64,000 nucleotides of DNA from Callipepla californica brunnescens (GCA_023055505.1 JALIRH010000010.1:3597501-3661500), one strand, 5' to 3'. Counted from the first letter of the stretch, positions 12,401 through 23,962 are shown. A program made the numbers and translations. The notes: a model not told the origin generated them from the letters alone.

Positions 12401-15248
12401 CTGATTGTTCTCTGTCAGGCTGCTTTGAGAAATGCTTCTGGGAGATGGAGCTCAAGGAGTGCTGGAAGGCAAAATGCTGACCCAGATGCAACAAGGAAGA
12501 TGTTTCTGTGCGAGAGCAGCCCGAAGGACAGGGATGCATTTGTATGGGAAGTGATAAGGGGCTAAGGAAATTGGCATCCTCAGCTGCTAAGTATGAAGGC
12601 AAAATTCGGAACATCAGGGAGAAAGCAGAGAATGAATTGAGCAAGAGAAAACAGATGTGAAAGGATTTGTAAGTTGTCTCTCTAAACACATCAGTTAAAA
12701 CCACATGAGCAAATATAGATAGAGAAGCACAAAGAATGAGGGACAGTGTTTCCTTTTCATTTGGAAGAAAGAAGAGGAATTATTCAGGCCTAGACATGGG
12801 CCTGAACCAGAACTTTTGCTTTACCATGTCTGGGGCATTCCAACCAAATGCAAGGTATGGGCTTGCTCCTCTTCTTCCAGGTGAGATGTATGAGGAAATT
12901 ATTGCATCTAGTGTGAAGATTCCATGACTTTGTTTTTGTTCCATTTTGATTTAATGGTTTTCAATACCATTACTGAAAAGGAATGGTTCTGTACCTTCCA
13001 CCCTCAAAACCTAAAAATCCATCGCCACTTCCTCAAGCAGAAAAGTGGGAGCCCTTCAAAGGTGCAGCACAGCTGCAGCCATAATAGGAAGGAGTGAGAG
13101 AAACTGTGCATGCCTGGAAGTCCAAGAGCTTCCATGAGCTGTGTCATAAAAAGTAATAAAGTTACACTGCTAATTTAGGCCCTTGGGGGCAGAAATATTT
13201 CTCTGAAATACAGTTCAGCTTGTAAAATGTTTAATTCTGTTGATGCAGAGCTTTTGATGAAAGCTGGCCGAAGGGAATGTGCGCTCCCCAGTCAGCGCAA
13301 ACAAGAGCAAAGTAAGTGTGCTGTGCAGAGCCCAGCTGCATGATGGGCTGCCCAGGAGGGAGGGCAGGGAGGTGCTGCTGGAGTGGGCAGGGTGCCTTGA
13401 AGGCAGCAGAACTTTGCAAAATCCGTCAACTGCTTCGGCATCTGGCAGGGTTTCTGTTGAGCAATAACCACAAGCTAGATTTGCCATTTATAATTCCTGA
13501 GAGAAGCTGGTGGTAACTGTTGTTTTGACTTTTGTGTGTGTTCCTGTGAAACTGCTCAGATCTCAGTTATCAGTTGGAAATGCTTATCCTATCAAGAGAG
13601 CTAAACTGAATTTCCCTTCAGAGTTGTCCCTGTGATAAGATTGTCATAAAATTTTAAGCCCACTCGCACTACTGCAGTGTAGAAAATAGAATTAAGAATA
13701 TTCATTTTGCACGTCTCTTCAATGCTTTGTGTGTCGTGTCAGTGCGTACTCGGAACAAGGGGACTTTGGGTCTTTATATTGAAGCTGAGATGATCCAAAA
13801 GTGTGTATGGATTATGCTTCCCTCTGTGCGAGGCTGTGTGTGTTGTAGGAGTCATTCAGGCTTGCTCAGCAGTGCTCTTATATTGCTGAGCCTTGTGCTC
13901 ACGGCTAGTAAAGCACGGGAGAAATAATTTAATTTGTTAGCTTTGCTTTTCTTTATCTTGTAGTTAGAACGTTAAATGTTTTCCTTATAAGGCTTCCATG
14001 CTTCACCTTGCATGTGCCAGTGGCTTAATAAGAACATCTGCTGTCTTTCTGTAACAAATCCGATGATTTTTCTACGCACGTATATCCAGTTGTACATATA
14101 AATAGAATCCAGGCACTGTTAGATGCATATGAAAGCATACGTCAGATTGAAATGGTAACATATGAGGTTTTCTGCAGTTCATTTATGAAGTATCAAGATA
14201 AAAATGAAGCTGTGAAGTAGCCAGAAAACTTTTTTTATTTCTGCAGCCAAAGGCATATGCTTGTACAGCCTAACCTAATTAGGTCTCTGATAGATTCTTA
14301 GAATGGTCAGTATTTCATGTATTGTATCACTGCCTGAGAGTTGCTTTTTCGTTGTATTTGGGCCTTCACACAGCAGAATGTAGGAGAGCATTGCTCCAGA
14401 TGTCTGGCTCCTTTCACTGATTTTGTTGCTGTCTACAGCAGAATTTGAGTTTTAGCTCTGCAGCACAAATTCACTTTGAATCTTTGGATGCCCTTAAACA
14501 GTGCTGTACTACAGTACGTGTGGACGTCTACAAAGTCTTGTGATTGGAGTGGCTAGTTTAAGAGGAGCTATAAAGCAGTTCCAGCTGGAGAGCATTCTTG
14601 AGGTAAGCTCAAAATACACTCCAAATTGTCAGCACACTGCTCAGGAAAAACACAAGAAAGAAATCATCTTTAGCACTCTTTGCTTCCTTTAATGTGCTTA
14701 GGGACAGTATAAATGGAGGCGAGTCCATTTTCAACAGTCTGCATAAAGTTGTCCCTGGGTTTTGCTTCCATTCTTTGGCCTTTATGAATAAACGCATCGC
14801 ACAGGGTTGTTACTCTAAGTATACCTGTGAGTATTCCTGTGAACATAACACTGTCTATATTTCAGTAAGTATTGTGTATCTGTCCATTAATATTTGTGTG
14901 GAACTGAGAGAGCTTTGGTTCTTGCAATTTTTAATAAACATTGATGGTGTTACTAGTTTATAGAGAACATTCAGAATGCTCCATCAAAATGGCAGCTCTA
15001 ATTAGACTCCTTGAATTAGCTAATGGATTTTGAGAAAGATAGCTTACAAAGCTCTTACAGCTGTCCAAGATATTCCTGCCATGGCAGAAAGACAAAAGGC
15101 CGCTGGAAGCTACAGACTTTAACGCTTTAGAAATGCAGCTGACAGTTAAAAAGATAAATTATATCTGTATTTTTTTTTCCCGTAAAAGTCTTAATACTGG
15201 ATTAATGTTATCCTCAAAGTGATCATTCATTAAAAATGCCACAAAAGG
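9401..15248 (+). other. PARD3B: Intron upstream of exon A, part 3
   Basis: No exon is recognised. The sequence has GC-richer patches at about 9400-9660, 10120-10480 and 11620-11790 between AT-rich stretches. A CTCF-like sequence lies at 9408-9424. Several short open frames overlap the GC-rich patches on both strands, which is the expected effect of fewer chance stops there. Confidence 0.55.
9408..9424 (+). promoter_or_regulatory. Candidate CTCF-binding site
   Basis: TGGCAAGCAGGGGGCTC resembles the well-known CTCF core TGGCCACCAGGGGGCGC, differing at 3 of 17 positions and keeping the central CAGGGGGC. The resemblance is seen directly. Binding is an inference, since single matches of this quality also occur by chance. 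Confidence 0.35.
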
Positions 15249-15267
15249 AAAAAAAAAAAAAAAAAAA
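15249..15267. repeat. Poly(A) tract, 19 nt
   Basis: An uninterrupted run of 19 A is seen directly, preceded by ACAAAAGG. No retroposon body is recognised. Confidence 0.9.
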
Positions 15268-15879
15268 GAAAACACCAACAAGCTGACTTTATGATAAGGA
15301 CACGTATTGACTGAGATCTCTGACTTTTCCTGATACTTTGCAGATGGGATTAATTAATTTTAACATAAACTTTATCTGTAACAGGATTACAGATGCAGAA
15401 ACGTAGTAGTTGAAGTTTGTGCCTTACTTCTAGCTGAGCCAGAAACTCTAACAGCAACCCACATAGAGGATTTGTTGTACCAGTGGCACAAAAATGGATA
15501 GCTGCTCTTGGCTTTGTAGTTTTCATCAAAATACATTTGAGAACGTGGACAGCATCGTCTGCTGTGAGCAAATTCTCAGATCCTTCACTCTGCTTTCTCA
15601 CAAGGGAGCACAGAAATTAAGACTGTGGTGAATTGTCACCTTCTCTCCCTCTGCTTTTGCTTTGTGTGTGCTAAAGAGAATTCCAGAGGGACTTTTGAAT
15701 GGTTAATTCATTGGAAGTGTGTAGAGCACTTATTATTTCAGCTTTAGCAGTAGGTTTAATAAACTGTAGTGCAAAAAAAAGCAAGTCTGCAAATGAAAAA
15801 ACTGTCTGCCAGTCAAAGGCAGGTGTGATAGCCATTAAGGAATAGAGCTACATTTCCACACAAGAGTTTAGCATTCAGC

Positions 15880-16440
15880 ATTTGCTTTGTTGAATTGTTA
15901 GAGCTGCTGTAAATGGAGTTGGAGGGCTGAAAATCTGCTCAGTCTGTTGATGTGACCTATCTATTGTAAGTATGCCAGCTGCTTTACATCAGGAAACTGA
16001 AATACCCCCTCCCAAGTCGTGTTGTAATACAAAGTGCCAAAAAAGGCAATTTAAGTACTTTGCCGTGTAAATCCACAAGAAATTACCTTGGAGAGAAGGC
16101 CCTCAATTATGCCTCACACGTGACATCTGTGTGATAGATAAAAGGCATAATTGATATCATCTTTAGTGAAGAAACCAGAAACTGTTGCATTGTCTAGAGG
16201 CTACTGAAAATACCAGGAAAATCTGTTTTTCATTATTTTCATTGTGTATTGTTTATAGAGAGTTTGGTTGTTGTCAGCAGCCGAGTCCCTAATCTCCCTG
16301 CTCTCCCAGCCCTTCGGAGACACGTGCACATCTCGGATCAGCGAGATGGCAATAAACTGGTCACTTGCCAGAAACAGGCATTGCCATTAACTAGCCTGAA
16401 CTGGAAGGCAGCTTTTTTATTATTATTAGTTAAAAGCTGA
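15880..16440. promoter_or_regulatory. Candidate conserved regulatory segment with inverted repeats
   Basis: This stretch contains a 12-bp perfect inverted repeat (16103-16114 with 16143-16154). Two CACGTG E-boxes lie at 16117-16122 and 16321-16326. A second 7-bp inverted repeat (16329-16335 with 16342-16348) sits just beyond the second E-box. The sequence is complex and not repeat-like. The motifs are seen directly; an enhancer role is inference and needs cross-species conservation to support it. Confidence 0.3.
16103..16154. other. Inverted repeat, 12-bp perfect arms
   Basis: TCAATTATGCCT at 16103-16114 is the exact reverse complement of AGGCATAATTGA at 16143-16154. The 28-base spacer contains a further CACAC/GTGTG pairing (16115-16119 with 16130-16134) and a CACGTG. 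The DNA or RNA could form a two-part hairpin. Confidence 0.85.
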
Positions 16441-16473
16441 TGATTGCTTTTTTGATGATGCACAATGCACTGG

Positions 16474-16488
16474 AAAAAAAAAAAAAAA
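16474..16488. repeat. Poly(A) tract, 15 nt
   Basis: An uninterrupted run of 15 A is seen directly. It sits just downstream of the inverted-repeat segment. Confidence 0.85.
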
Positions 16489-18810
16489 GCTTTTAAAGTA
16501 AAGATGACAAACTGGCTGCTATCAAGAAAGCATTTTCCCTTCTTGGAGCATCACACAGTATATCCGCTGTTATTGTGGAGTTAAACTTTAGAGGGCCAAC
16601 TTTATTTCTCTAAAGCAACAAATTAGGCTGTACTTCCCCTTATTTCTGGCTAACTGTTTATAGATTATAGAGTGGAGTAATAGAGGTGAGAAGTGGCCCG
16701 GATTGAAATGGTGGTGCTCAGATGAATGTTTAGGCCATCTGCCATGGCAAACAGGAAAAGGTGTTGTATGTCATGTGAAAGGGGGGAAACGTAGAAGGAT
16801 GCTTTATGTCAAGCCACTGAGAAGTATTTTATAAACAGTTTGGAAAAACTGTAAGTGATATAAATCTGTTGGTCTCAGTCCACACATAGCTCTGGTGAGG
16901 CTTCTGTAAACATATTATGAGCAATTTGGGAAAAGAAAAGGTTAATGGCTCTGCTAATTCATATCATGCAAGGCTCACCCTCCTTCTTTCTTTGTAATGA
17001 ATTGGTAGGAACCCAAGAATATCATCTTCTTTCTCTCTAGTAAGCTCCTGATGTCAAGGGGTCAGCAGTGATGTTACAAGGTCAATAGGACTCACTTTAC
17101 ATCCAGACAAATGGTAGTCATGTGCTGCCCTAGGAGTCTTTGACCTTTTGGACATTAGTGGTTGTACTGCTTTTATGTTAGCCTAAAGAATTGGAAGGTG
17201 ACAGCATATGTTAGGCTGGAGGACAGTTATGACTTTGTTAAGTATTGTAAAGTAGATACAGAGTATCTGTAAAACAGACTTGGAGACTTAAATATACAAG
17301 TTCAAATAAATTCAAGCAGATGTAAATAGCTTCTTCAGTGTAGTTTGGTTTCTTGTAGTTTATCTGTGATTCTTGGCTATGTATTTATATAGTTATAGAT
17401 AGAGAGCATCACATCCATCTATTGTTTCTTGAGGCAGCCTATCCATACAGACTTTCTAAGGGTCTACATGGGACTGGGCTCACTGTCTTCCTTCCAGCAG
17501 CCCTTCACAGGTTTCCTAGTTAAGTGTCCTGCTGGGGGTCCTTGGACACTGAAAAAGTTCATTATTGGTATTCACAGTGTATATTCCTGACTAGACCAAG
17601 AAAGCAAGTGTTGTGGTGACTAATAAAATAATTTGCATGGATACAGTAACTAGAAAGACATGGCTCTTGAACTGGAACCCTAACTGGATGTGTGTGGCTG
17701 AAACCTGGGCTGGCCCTGATCAACATCAGATGATTCCCAGGTTCACAAGGCAATGTCAGTGGTGCCAACAAGGCATTTCTGACAGAGCTTTTATCGCAGT
17801 ATCCTTTATTTACTCAAGTGCACGTGAGCAAATGTTCATTTCTTCTGAAACTCTTTCTCAGTGATTGTCAAAGATGAAAGCTGAAATACTGTAGAATTAC
17901 TTTCTTATCATTGATTTTCATTTTGTCACTTTCCACTGTTCTTTTCATTCTTTCCTACTGTTGATGTTGCAGAAATATCTTTGTAAGCAGAGTAATACTT
18001 AAGAGTGGGAAGACAAGGGCTGGAACCGATGGAGTAACATACCGGAATGTTTATTTGTTATAACTCCAGAATGAAAGTTTTATCCTGAATGAAATACTCT
18101 CTTATGTGCTCTGTTGGACTCCCTTAGATAGCATATCTGGGTGGACCAGTATGTTCCCTTCAGGATTTAAAACTAGGTTTATTTTACAGCAAATTGTGAA
18201 TGGAAGATTGTCCATTCTCTTGAGTCTGTAAATTAAATTGTTTGTTTGTTAATGGAAAATTCACTAAAAGACTGTTTAAAAAAAAGGAAGCACAAGTAGT
18301 TTGTTTAGAGGCTGACAGTCAGCTGGGTGAAATCAGCGTTTGAAGTAAGTGGATGGCAAAAAAGCCCTGTGCAATATTAATGTCTTAAGGAAAACCACTG
18401 GAAACAAAATGTTTATTGCCTCTTTAAATGTATGTTTATATAGAGCTTTAAGTGGTTCATCATAGTCTGTACATGCAACACTTGTTTTTAATTTTGTACT
18501 ATCTAGAGAGCTGCTGTAAGAAGTCATTAATTTAAAAAATGACATTTTCAACCTGAGTGATTGAAATCCAGATTAGCTACTCGGAGGGAGAACAGAGGGG
18601 AGATTTTATTGTGTACAACCTGAGCCATCTGTATTAAATGCTGCTGCTAATGTTTTGGTTCTTAGAAAAAAATAACTTGTCATATTGAGAATATCATGCT
18701 ATTGCTATAGTGCTTCCTCATCTAGAGATGATGAGATGGAATTTCACAGTCTTTTGTTATGCAGTGTTAAAGACAGCTTCATGATACATCTGTGCCAAAG
18801 TGCAGGTTCC

Positions 18811-18829
18811 TTTTTTTTTTTTTTTTTTT
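18811..18829. repeat. Poly(T) tract, 19 nt
   Basis: An uninterrupted run of 19 T is seen directly. Read on the minus strand it is a poly(A), but no retrogene body or clear target-site duplication is visible next to it. Confidence 0.9.
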
Positions 18830-19143
18830 GGGACACCTGTGCCATTTCACAGCAATGCTCCTTGCAGTCACAGTAGGCAAGGTGGAACCTGCATCATGAC
18901 TTGGACAAATTCAGGTGTAAGGCAGAAAAACAGGACTTTTTGCAGTTGTTCATCTAGTCAACAGTACAGGAAGCCAGAGGCTTGGAGTGTCATGATTGTT
19001 CTTCCTGGGCAGAAGAAAGCAAAACTACAGAAGGGCAGATGGGAATATGCTTTTTCTTCTTCTGTTTGTTCATACAAGATAGTCTGTTTTGTTTTGGTTT
19101 TGGGTAATTATTTCCAAAGAAAGGCCTTGGCAGTATGTGCAGA

Positions 19144-19158
19144 GGGGGGGTGGGGGGG
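19144..19158 (+). other. G7-T-G7 run, possible G-quadruplex
   Basis: Two runs of seven G are separated by a single T. Four G-triplets can be drawn from it, so an intramolecular quadruplex is possible in the transcribed (sense) RNA as well as in DNA. Confidence 0.6.
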
Positions 19159-19666
19159 CTGAGAAGTCTGTGAGTAAAAGGCATGGCATGAGGCTGGGAC
19201 CATACCGGGGCCAGTGGCACCTGTGTGGTAGCACTGTTCTCTGAAGATCATACAGTGCAGGGAGACGTGTCAGGGCAATGAGTTGTGCTCTACTGTAGAT
19301 AGGATGAGGGTTATAATATTTCTATCACCTAAAGGAGGGAGCACTAAATTAAATGTAAAGTTACCTTAAAAGAAATCTGTCTGCGGTACTTATTAGGACT
19401 CAGCAAAAGCTTCAGTAAGTCTCCTTAATATAAATTGACTTTGGTTGAAGTGTTGTTTTTGTTTTTCTTCTGTTAAGTTCAGGTTCTTTGTCACTATAAG
19501 TAGTCACACATCCTAAATGGCATTCATTTGCTGTTTCCCTGTCTGAGAACTGCTATCTGATCAAACCAATATTTTTTAATTACGTATTTATAGGCAGATG
19601 GGAGAATAGTTTACAGTCAGTGTATGATCTTCTCTGCAAATCTTGGAAAATTGTGTTGTTGGGTTC

Positions 19667-19691
19667 TTTTTTTCTTTTTTTTTTTTTTTTT
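19667..19691. repeat. Poly(T) tract (T7-C-T17)
   Basis: A T-rich run interrupted by one C, followed by TAATATCGCC. It resembles a polypyrimidine tract, but no good acceptor plus exon follows. Confidence 0.85.
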
Positions 19692-20652
19692 AATATCGCC
19701 TTATCAGTTTCTTTTTTTTATTACTGATGACTTCATTCTGTTTGAATTCAATGCTTCACTTTCTTTGGGGTAAACTAATAGATTATGTATGCGATATTTG
19801 CACAGTGCTGATTGAATTCATCTGGTGAGTTCGAATGTGGTTCATATATTCACATAATTGTCAGGAGCCAACTTGAAATTCAGAACTGTTTCATGAGCCT
19901 TGCACAGGGCATCATATTCATCTCACATTTCTCAGGAGCGGGTAAAACTTTCATGGTAAGCTAGATATGTAGCTCTTTCAACAGCCAATGTCTTTTACAT
20001 TTGTGCCTATAAACGGTGATGGAAAAAAAATTAGATATGGTGTTTTAACTTTTTCTTGAAAAAATGAAGCTGATTGCCCCCCTTCCAATCTGCTGCTCCC
20101 ACATTCCTATCAAATTCTGAGCTTTTTGGCTAGTTCTGACCAGATTTGACAGATGATTAGATGTTCAAAAGATAGAATGTTTGTAATCTTCATGAAAATG
20201 AGCAGCCTGCTGTAGGGTCCATTGGACATAGGATAGCTCACAGGAGAGGAGGAACAGAGGAAATCAGGCTTCACAGAGCTGCTTGTTTCCACAGACATTA
20301 TGCTTTCCACGTGGGGCTGTTTTTCTTTCAAATGTTTCTGCTCAAGCTCACACTGAGGTTGTTATACTTTATATATATATGGCATGGTAATGTGGTATGT
20401 GGTATGGCAGAAGTTTACCAATGACAAAGAAGTCAGGACCTGTCTTTTAATATATATTCAAAATCAACTTGATCTGTGCATTTGACCCACACCTACTTGC
20501 TGGTTGAACACACCTAAGCAGAGGGAAGTTCCCCTATGGAAGATCTGCAGTAAATGGAGCACAAAGCTGCTGTTACTATCTGTCACAATATTCAACACTT
20601 TGATGGAATTTGTCAGTTGAGCTCAACTTTCTCTAAAAAACAAAGCAAAATT

Positions 20653-20684
20653 AAAAAAAAAAGAAAAAAAAAAAGAAAAAGAAA
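20653..20684. repeat. A-rich low-complexity tract
   Basis: Runs of 10, 11 and 5 A are separated by single G residues. This is simple low-complexity sequence. Confidence 0.85.
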
Positions 20685-22655
20685 CTTCTTACAGTATTTT
20701 CAGTTTACCTCTTAAGCCAAAATACCTGGAGGTAGAATGGGGATGTGACCTTCAGACCACTGATCACAGATGCTAATTCCATTTGCAGAGAGCTGCAGGG
20801 ATCCAGCTCAGCTTGTCAGTCTGGCCCTGTTGTTAAGGATCTCAGCATTTCCTTCTCCCAGCTAAGGCAGCTTTGCATAGTGGCACTGGTTAAGCAACAG
20901 GAACAGCAATGCACTTTGGGCCTTATCTGCATGCTAGCAGCTCTAATTAGCGTCTTTATCTGTAGTCACAAGTGAAGCCTGGGGATTTCACAGGTATTGT
21001 ACTGCTTATGAACAGTGGGCCAAGCTTCACTGTTCTAAGTGATATCCCCCATTAGCTAGTCCTTAGTTGGAGTATTTTGCAAACTGAAGATGGTTCTCTG
21101 CTATTTGACAGCAATTCGTGCAAGGAACAAAGTCGTTTATCTGTGGAAAAAGTTGTGGGGAAAAGAGAATGTACTGTTTGTTTTTTTTTTCAGTACTCCA
21201 TGATGTCTGTGCAAGCTGTCTGCACTGTACTGGCAGATGATGAGAAAAATGCCCAATGTTCAGGAAGAGCTCAGTGTCAGACAGAGAAGCTTGAAATCTC
21301 TGGGGCTTTGTAGAATAGGGGGTCTGGGTACCTTGGGATCTGGGGAAGACAAGTAATTTAATCATTGATTTTTCGTGGAAACACTCTGGTGCTGCCAGAA
21401 AACACTTCCAGCCCTGCATCTTCTAATGCACTTGCATCCTATGTGGAATTCCCCTCCATTTGTAATTAATTTCAAAAGTAATTTATCTAACATTCTAGAT
21501 TGCCATTTGCTATTAGAAAATATGTACTATTTAACCAGTGGGTTTATGTCTAGTCCGCTCTATGTATTTTCCAAATACAGTTTGCTATGCAATCCATACA
21601 AAAGGCTTAGCTAGATTCTGACCAGCTCTTATCGAGGTACAGTGTGACAACATGTTCCACAGAGCTCACGTGAATAAATCTGTGTCTCTATAGCCCCTTA
21701 CTGGTGTAGCAAAGTTGAGGTTAAGAGAGTGTGTGAATACGTGCTGCAACAGCAGTGGTGTGAGTTTAGAAGTTGCTATGAAGAAATCCTACAATTCCCT
21801 GTGAATGTTAGTAAATGCTACTGAGCCATGCAGTCAGTATTCATCCAGGTGCCAGCTAGAGTAGGACTGGGAATAGGTCTGAGAAGCTTTTAACTGAGTC
21901 ATTTTCATGTGCCTGTACTTTATTTTACTAGAATTCCTAGGGATTTTCAGGATTGATTTTTATTCCTTCCAATAAGCAACTCCACTAGCCTTTACTAAGG
22001 CAGCTTGCAGTGTATCCAGTGTAGAAGTCTTTGTCAAATTGCTGATTAATTACTATCTTTAAAAAAATGGTGTCAAAATTCAGTAGTGTTCTTTCCCGTC
22101 TCATTTGTCTCTCCTCTATATTCATGGCTGATGTTTTAGTTCTTCATATAGCTGGGAGAGAGGTTGTTTTCTATGCAATAAAACTTTTTGCTGTGCGTCT
22201 CTGTGAATATTGTCTATTCTTTACCTTGAACAAATGTAATTTTAGGGAAATTCCACATTTAGCATGGGAGCAAAAGGGAACGTTTTCCTGGCAGCTTATC
22301 ATCATCATTATTATTAAAATATGATAGCCATTTATAGCTGCTCATAGGAATGTTAAAAGTTTCCTTGTGCTCCCCCATCTGTCTGCATCCATCTGTTGTC
22401 TCTTGTCTTGTGCTGGAATTGTTAAGGTCTTTGGACAGGGACAGCTTTTTTTGAAAAGGGGGATCAAATTCACAATTAGGAGTTTTTTAATATGGGAAAG
22501 CAAAAATAGGGCTGATGTGAGCCAGTGGGCACTATGGAAATTAGGAGACTCAAAGGTTCACAGTCCGTTTTTCTCAGGTGTGGGCATTGCATATGTGCTC
22601 ATGTAGGTATCTGAAAACTGTTTTAATATGTCTACATATGTGAGTTTTATTTAGC

Positions 22656-22673
22656 ATCTTTTATCTTTCTCAG
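22656..22673 (+). promoter_or_regulatory. PARD3B: Splice acceptor of exon A
   Basis: A pyrimidine-rich run ATCTTTTATCTTTCTCAG ends at 22673 and directly precedes the coding block. A second AG 11 nt downstream (GCAG ending at 22684) could also serve. It lacks its own pyrimidine tract and would change the phase, so 22673 is preferred. Confidence 0.75.
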
Positions 22674-22809
22674 TGGCTGTGCAGGTGGTGGGAATGCTGA
22701 CCGAATCCAAAAGTTACGGAAGGAATACCATCAGGCCAGGAGAGAGGGCTTACCTTTCTATGAGGACGATGAAGGACGAACACAGCTGTCTGATTGCGAC
22801 CACCGTTGG
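22674..22809 (+). CDS. PARD3B: PARD3B coding exon A (C-terminal tail segment)
   Basis: This internal exon encodes part of the Par-3 family polarity scaffold PARD3B. In the frame whose first full codon is at 22675 it encodes 45 residues. They begin with a glycine-rich GCAGGGNA, run through DRIQKLRKEYHQARREG (about residues 9-25) and YEDDEGR, and end SDCDHRW. The basic, probably helical LRKEYHQARRE block followed by the acidic YEDDEGR is the family signature; I recognise it from memory, without a search. The exon ends TGG|GTATGT, a good donor, and joins exon B in phase 0 to give W-VPGKGPDG. The segment lies after the PDZ domains, in the tail, where the family is otherwise poorly ordered. The last residues (TQLSDCDHRW) look more diverged than the core from the mammalian form as I remember it. 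The start has one base of a split codon. The reading frame remains open beyond the donor to 23211. PARD3 is the alternative assignment and is less likely. Confidence 0.85.
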
Positions 22810-23211
22810 GTATGTCCACAATGTGCTGCACAGGGCTGTTGCGGTGCTCAGGGTTTGCAGAAGAAACTGATTTATTTGAATTTTCCAGAAATCCTATGTC
22901 AGTCCATCGTGAATTTGGGGGGCTTACAGAATTTGAAGAAATCTTTAATGCCAGCTCCCCTGCCTCAAGAAAACACTGATAACATGAAAATTTGGCTGAA
23001 AGTACTGTGCTTGTTTACTGCCTTTGATCTGGGCCCAGGCTTCCTCTCTCCTGAGGTCCAAGATACGCAGTCCTTGCCAAACTTTGTCACGTGTGGTAGC
23101 ATCAAGGCTTTTCAGCAGGCTTCATACTACTCTGGCAGTTCTTCCAGTGTTTCCCTGGCTTTACAGCAGCACTGGATGAACAGGCTCTCCCTGTGCTTAG
23201 CTGCAAAGTGA
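22810..23211 (+). other. PARD3B: In-frame intronic extension of exon A (possible alternative C-terminus)
   Basis: If the donor at 22810 is not used, the exon A frame continues for 133 codons from GTA at 22810 to a TGA at 23209-23211. The predicted extension starts VCPQCAAQGCCGAQGLQKK and ends MNRLSLCLAAK. It is cysteine-rich at the start and serine-rich (YYSGSSSSVSLAL) near the end, with no domain I know. An AATAAA follows at 23516-23521. Upstream the same frame is open back to a TAA at 22624-22626, so the full open stretch is about 195 codons. The openness is seen directly. Use in an mRNA is inference, and chance openness is a real alternative. Confidence 0.3.
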
Positions 23212-23515
23212 GAGGGAGGAAATACAGGCATGTCTACCCTGCCCTTCCTTCTGCTCATGGGATAATAGCAATCTGCCCATGATGCATCCTCAGTCTCTTC
23301 CCTAAAGTGAAAAATGGAATGATTTGCTCCTACTCCATCAAGAGACCTTAAAATGTTTTACCACTATACTGTTATTGTGGTCAGATGTTACAGAAATACT
23401 GTATTCCTGATTATACACCTAGGACTCTCACTACACAAAGACATATTATCTACTCACTACTACCCATGGTAGAACCAGAAATTATGTCAGGAGTGCTGAA
23501 TGTTTTAATGTATTA

Positions 23516-23521
23516 AATAAA
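23516..23521 (+). terminator. Candidate intronic polyadenylation signal AATAAA
   Basis: A canonical AATAAA lies about 305 nt after the in-frame stop of the exon A extension. The downstream sequence (GTAGCCTATGGGGTGACAG) is moderately G/T-rich. AATAAA is common by chance in AT-rich introns, so the position relative to the open frame is the only reason to list it. Confidence 0.25.
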
Positions 23522-23931
23522 TGCAACAGCTGTAGCCTATGGGGTGACAGTTATGACACTCATGAGCTCCACCTGAGCAGATTTCAGAGTTGGACTCTTT
23601 TTACAAGTAATTATAATCAACCGGCATTCAAAAATGCAATGACGTGATGTATGTTAAATTTGAAGTTTTAGATAAAAAAAGAGGCGTGTTATACTAAAGG
23701 TCTTGAGAATCTAAGTACACCTGAGCTTTGAGATAACTGTTTTAATATACTCCAAACTCTTGGTACAAATGCTGAAGTGAAATCCTCAGTGATTGGAGTT
23801 ATAGACCAAAAAATTCCTTTGTGAGACTATAGACTTTATTTCAGTTACAGAGTTTAAAGGGGGTGTTTTTGCAAAAATCATCATCTTTATTTGTTCATTT
23901 GCGCCCCCTCTCAAGAACAACAGCAACAACA

Positions 23932-23962
23932 AATATATATATATATACATATATATATATAT
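23932..23962. repeat. (AT)n microsatellite
   Basis: About 15 AT dinucleotides with a single AC interruption near the middle (C at 23948), running into GTGTATTA. It is likely to be length-variable. Alternating AT of this length can extrude a cruciform. Confidence 0.95.

Larger units (their letters stand above)
15268..22673 (+). other. PARD3B: Intron upstream of exon A, part 4
   Basis: No additional exon is recognised before the acceptor at 22673. The stretch holds the inverted-repeat and E-box segment at 15880-16440, a G-rich run at 19144-19158, long poly(T) tracts at 18811 and 19667, and an A-rich low-complexity tract at 20653-20684. Short open frames, up to about 120 codons, have no splice or homology support. 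Confidence 0.6.

Noticed and set aside
12318..12704. 128-codon antisense open frame
   Set aside because: Composition-driven, no homology recognised, overlaps other chance frames on the opposite strand.
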